The notes beneath the pieces were generated by a model. It was not told where the DNA came from. It was given only the letters and a program-made list of their open reading frames with translations, and made no database searches. The position numbers were made by a program, and so were the translations under genes. Positions 31,963 to 36,736 of a stretch of DNA of 36,736 bases are shown in pieces. Each line of letters starts with the position of its first letter. Within the stretch, counting starts at the first letter, position 1. This stretch comes from Stagonosporopsis chrysanthemi (taxonomy: Eukaryota; Ascomycota; Dothideomycetes; Pleosporales; Didymellaceae), in the NCBI GenBank assembly GCA_022560025.1, contig JAFISE010000247.1, positions 1 through 36,736 on the forward strand, written 5' to 3'.

Positions 31963-34900
31963 TAGGCTAGCAAATAGGTAGAGGTTAGGTAGAGGTCAGA
32001 GTAGCATGTAACAGTACCTAACTCTTACCTAACCCTTACCTGCGCTAAGTTAATACTAAGTAAGTAAGAGTTAGGTTGTCTTTACTTAGAGTAGAGGTTA
32101 GGTTAGAGTTGCTAAAAAATACACTAAAAATTAGCTTTACTAACTCTAACTATATATAGAAAAGATTTGTAAGATTCTAAATCTATTATTTTTTAAGAAA
32201 ATAACTCTATTAGATATTAGAATTATAGAGAATTATTATTACAGCAAATTATTATATTATATAATTATTAGTTTAAGAAGAGTTTATAATTACTCTCTAT
32301 AGACATACTTAGAAAATTAGAGTTAGAATGTAAATATATACACTAATTAGCTAAACAATGTTTTACTGCTGCTAAAAGCACTAAGCTTATTATAGTATTA
32401 AAGAGCTAGCTTAGAATCTTTTTACTAAATAGTAACTTTCTTTGTATATATAGTGTTTAGGTTAAGATCTAATAATATTAGCACTTATATTAAATTGTAT
32501 TTGCAAATACACATACCTTTAAAATATCCTACTAAGAAAGCCTTACTTACCTTTTAAATAGCTTTAATTACAAAGTATTAGAAACAAGTATTGCTTATTA
32601 CTTAGATATACTATGTAATTTTGCAAATAAGGCACATAAATAGCAGCTTGTAAAAGAAAAGTTTACTACCTTTTTAGTAGTAATAGATTTTGTAAAAAGC
32701 AATAGCTACAGAGAATTAGAACAGTTTTATAATAATAGCTTATAATAACTTACTACTAGGCTTGTAGTGCTAAGGCTTGCAAGTAAGTTTAGCAGATAAA
32801 AGCAATTTGCAGGCAGCTTTTGTAGTAAAGAGCTTAGCTTTTAGCTTTTAAGTAACAGCCTGTATACTAGCTTTGTTCTTAATATTCTTAAACTTTAGTA
32901 ATATAGTAGTAGTTATACAGGGTAATAGATAGGTTGTAGGTAGTAAGTAGATAGTAGATATAAGTAGACAAATAGATATTTTGTAAATATTCTGTAGTTA
33001 TAGTAAGTTTGTTAGGCTCTATAGCTCTGCAGCTTAGTATACAGCTATACTTATAATAATTAACTATAATAATTATTTCTATATATACAACTAACTAAGC
33101 GCTTTTAAATAAGCTTATTTTAAGATAAATCTAACTTTAATTAGGTAAGTTCTCTAAATATACAGCTAGAGTTAATAATTATTAGATAGTAGAGCAGGTA
33201 GAGCACAGCCTAGCTTAGAAAATCTACAAGTAGGGATAGCTTTGCAGCTAACTTGCTAGCTGTTACTATAATAGATAACTGTAATAAACTACTATATTAT
33301 TAAATGCAAGACGTGCTTTTTAATAATACTATTTTCTAGTTAATCTAATGTTTTGCAGTATAGATATACAAACTACAAGCATAGTAGTCTTGTAATTTAG
33401 GCTTGTTTTTATTTACCTACAGTGTATAGGCTACCTAGCTTAAAAAAACAAAGCTACAAACTAGTAACTAGTTAGTAACCTAACTATAACAACTACTATA
33501 CTTGTATATAATTTTGCGCACTATTATTACAGCTATAGACTTTATAAAAGACGTCTAACAGCCTTATATTAAGCAGAAGAATAAGCCTAAGCTACCTGCT
33601 TTTGCTAGTAGTTTGTATATTCTAGATTGCTTTAAACTAGAAGAATAGAACAGTCTTATTAATATAATTATTACAGCTACTTATTACATTACTAAAGCTA
33701 ATTATAATAGGGCTTTACAACTTAAGAAGCTAAGGTTTGCTACGTTTTTAATTAGTGCAGCTAAGGTAGATCTAAGAAAAGCTACCCTACTAACTTAATA
33801 TTTTTTTTTAAGAGCTAGCTTAGCAATTCTACCTGCGCAATCTAGCAGAGAACTAAAGCTTTACTTTGTAATAAAGAAGAAGCAGCTATTAGTAAAGCTT
33901 ATAATACTAACTGCGCAGCAAAATATTAGCTTCTTAAAAAACTAAAGACAGTAGCAACTTATATAGCTAGTACTACTAAATAAAAGACTAAGATCTAGTA
34001 ACAAGCTAAAGAAGATCTTAACTAGACCTGCTATAATATCTGTAAGAGTAGTTAGTTATTATGTCCTGTTATTATATCTTTATTCTAACTAAATATAGTA
34101 GAATAGCTTAAGGATAAGCTTAGTACTGCTTATAAAAAATAAGATACTATTAATTATAAGATTAATATACATAACTATTTAATATCTATCTCTAAGGTTA
34201 ATACTGCTATTAAAAAAAAGAAAGAGTTAAGTACTAGCTAGGTAGCTAAATGCCTATTTAGTGCTAGTAGTGCTCTTAAAATTATCTTCTAAAAAGAGTA
34301 TTAGAAAAGTCTTAAGAAGCTAAAAACTAATACTTTTAACTTTAATACTAAAAAAAAAAAGTAGGTTAAGTTTTATAACAAGCTTTTGCTAAAGAGTCTA
34401 GCTGTGTGCCTAGATAATAAGTAAGAGTAAGTTATTATATCTAATTATTATATATATTTACTAATAGTACTAGGCAGTATAAGCTTAATAATTACCTAGC
34501 TAATCTAGGCAATAGTAGCCTTTTTCTAACTGCAGACAACCCTTATATTAAGAGTAATAATAGCAATAAGTATAAAAAAGAACTTAAAAATAATAGTATT
34601 AAGCTAGAAGCATACTTTGCACTTATACTAAATAAGTATAAGACAGATAAGCAGTATTAGCAAGCTCTTATAAAAGAAGAAAAAACTAATTTTAAAAGTT
34701 TTAGCAATTTAAAGGACTTAGCTAGCAATAAAGAAGATAAAAGTAATAATAGTAATAATAATAAGTAGATACAAGCTGTCTAGTGCGCTAGCTCCTTAGT
34801 AGATTATTACAACTAATTAAAACAGCTTAGACTTTAATAATTTCTCTTAAACTTTAATTATGCTTAACTTATTATAAGAATAATATCTAGAGATTATTAA

Positions 34901-36736
34901 AGTAAAGACGCTAAGAATATTAGACGCGTTATCTATAGATTTTCTTTTAGTAATATTCTTTAAACCTATCTATACTGTTTTTTTTTCCTACTAAAATATT
35001 ATATTGTAATTAATTATTATGTTTAATTATTATAGCTATGCTCTTACCTCTAGCTAGCAATAGAGCTAATAGAGTATCTAGTATACTACAAGATCTTAAG
35101 GGCTTTAAAATAATTGTACTCTAGACTATAAAAGGTAGAACCTAGCAATTAGTTTACTTGCTAAAGTAACTGCAGTACAGTCTCTAGAAAAGTAAGAAGA
35201 GTAAGGTAATACTAATTGTATAAGACAGATAGTAGAGTACTATAGCTTAGGCTAGAGATTCTGTTGTGCTATATCTGCAATAAGGTTCTACCTCTTATAC
35301 TAGATATATCTAGACTTAATTTAGAAAGGCTGCTTACGCCTTTACTAGCTATTTATATCTATATTGCCTTAACTGTAAGTATATATTATAATACCTAACA
35401 GTAAAAAGTATTAAAACTAAGTATATACTAAATTACTTAAGGTCTTAAACCTGTTTGCAAATTAGAACGCCTTTATACAGCTAGCTATCTACTATACTAT
35501 AATAATAACAATCTTAGCAGGCTACTATTTTATATCTAGTATACTTAATACTTACTTTTAAAAAGAAAATTGTATAGCTTGTTATTAATAATAATTAGTT
35601 ATTCTAAATAGTTAAGTAGCTATTATTTTAATAGTTTATACGCTTTCTTTAGCCTAAGGCTGTATTAACTAGCTATTATAAATTTAGCACGTTATTTAAG
35701 TATTAATTTAAAGACGCTAAGGCAGTACAACTCTAGGACCTTAGTAAATATACAAAGCTATCTATTGTACTTAATACCTAGACTTCTAGTAATTACCTAA
35801 GCTTCTTAGCAATTAAAAAATACTATATTAATAATAAGTAGAAGCTTTAAAAAGTGCTACTAGATTTTATCTCTATATAAAGAAGGTATACTAGAACGTC
35901 TATAGCTAAAAAAGTTATACAAGTCTTTTAAAGTACAAGTACTATAAAAAGGTTACTTAGTATTATATATAATAATATAAGTAATAACAGTACTTTATTA
36001 TAGTTAGTTAAAGCTCTTCTAGCTAAAGAAAGTTACACATAGAGCTCTAGAAAAAATACTATCTCTTGCCTTGCGTACGTAATTAATCTTGTTGTTTAGA
36101 ATATTATATTCTATCTAAAGCTATTAGCTTCTCTAGAAATAGAACAGAGAGAAACACTGCAATCTTACTACGTTTAAAATATTTAAACAGATATATTAGT
36201 CTCTAATTCTTTACACAAAGTAAACTTCTTTTTATTATAAATATTTATTATATACTTATAAAGATATAGCTACAGGCTATTATTATTGTAATTAATCTAT
36301 TGCTTTAATAATTTAAGAGGTTTTTAGCAACCTAGCAGAACTTACTAGCAAGCAAACGCTTGTTAGTTATTTAGGACATAAAAACAAGGTAGAATTCTAT
36401 GTATAATATGTGTAAACACACAGTTAAGCTTTAGCTATATATTAACAAATAGCTTAAATAAGAAATCTAGCTAAAAGGCACAAGTTTTAAAGCTAATTAA
36501 GATACTGCTAAGGCAGATTTTAAAGACCTTAAGAAACTCTACCTTAGAGCATCTAAGTAGCACTATCTCTAGGTAATTACACACATGCTAAAGAACTTTA
36601 AAGTAGTAACAAGCTATCTAAGTAAAAACTACAAGCCTTATATTCTATATATCTAGCTTATATATAGACGCCTTTTTAATTTCTTAGAAGATATAACTAG
36701 TAAGCTTAGAGAAGATACTAACAGTATTAACAGTAA
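31963..36736 (+). mobile_element. hAT DNA transposon, RIP-mutated (copy 2), truncated by the window
   Basis: Starts TAGGCTAGCAAATAGG and is colinear with copy 1 (11,684 onward) to the last base of the window, at a steady offset of 20,279 from 11,881 to 16,457. The differences I sampled are nearly all C/T or G/A. Its left flank GCTATAGA is the expected position of the target duplication, but the right end is out of view. It is inserted in copia element 2 in the same orientation as copy 1. Confidence 0.9.
35609..36736 (+). pseudogene. RIP-mutated hAT transposase (copy 2), 3' end outside the window
   Basis: It corresponds to 15,330-16,457 of copy 1 and keeps the same frame, including the block around 35,780-35,815 equivalent to TSSNYLSFLAI and the DVKTR-type block (here with ACATAAAAACAAGG near 36,375). 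Many stops are shared with copy 1 and some are private. The dimerisation region would fall beyond the window. Confidence 0.8.

Overview
This window is fungal nuclear DNA, most likely from a filamentous ascomycete (Pezizomycotina). The evidence is short GT-AG introns of 61-87 bp with CTAAT/CTAAC-type branch sites, an amdS-type amidase, a remnant of a fungal-type transcription factor, and zinc-finger/RecQ helicases of the telomere-linked family. Long AT-rich, TpA-rich blocks also decode as transposons damaged only by transitions, the footprint of repeat-induced point mutation (RIP). No species can be named from the sequence alone.

Layout, left to right. (1) Positions 1-11,275 hold three head-to-tail, minus-strand pieces of zinc-finger/RecQ helicases. 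They are a middle-domain fragment (about 54-843), a full-length copy (888-5,699) that is heavily mutated upstream of about 1,900 but keeps one frame over 1,604 codons, and a GC-rich second subfamily member (6,346-10,839) with six premature stops and no frameshift. A perfect 96-bp direct repeat sits at 1-96 and at 6,091-6,186, so it brackets the first helicase unit. Palindrome-bearing repeats lie upstream of the third gene. (2) Positions 11,275-20,450 are a RIP block. A 6,022-bp hAT transposon (11,684-17,705) with terminal inverted repeats and an 8-bp target duplication lies in it, and its right flank is a plus-strand Ty1/copia element. (3) Positions about 20,450-30,330 are an island of normal composition: a solo LTR, one apparently intact acetamidase-type amidase with six exons (21,336-23,279), a fragment of a transcription factor (minus), a broken myo-inositol/sugar transporter (plus), a broken EHN-type epoxide hydrolase (plus), and a Rossmann-like gene stopped three times in one frame (minus). 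(4) From 30,332 a second, different copia element (minus) is interrupted at 31,963 by a second copy of the same hAT element, which runs off the window and is colinear with the first at a constant offset of 20,279 bp.

The genes of the island (amidase, transporter, hydrolase, regulator remnant, Rossmann-like protein) look like a former catabolic or small-molecule cluster in which only the amidase still reads through. This grouping is an inference from proximity and gene types. The decay has two styles: point mutations to stop codons without indels in the helicases and the Rossmann-like gene, and many small indels in the transporter and hydrolase. The helicases, strong RIP and nested transposons suggest a subtelomeric or other repeat-rich compartment, but no telomere array is visible. 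I found no RNA genes, CRISPR array or prokaryotic feature.
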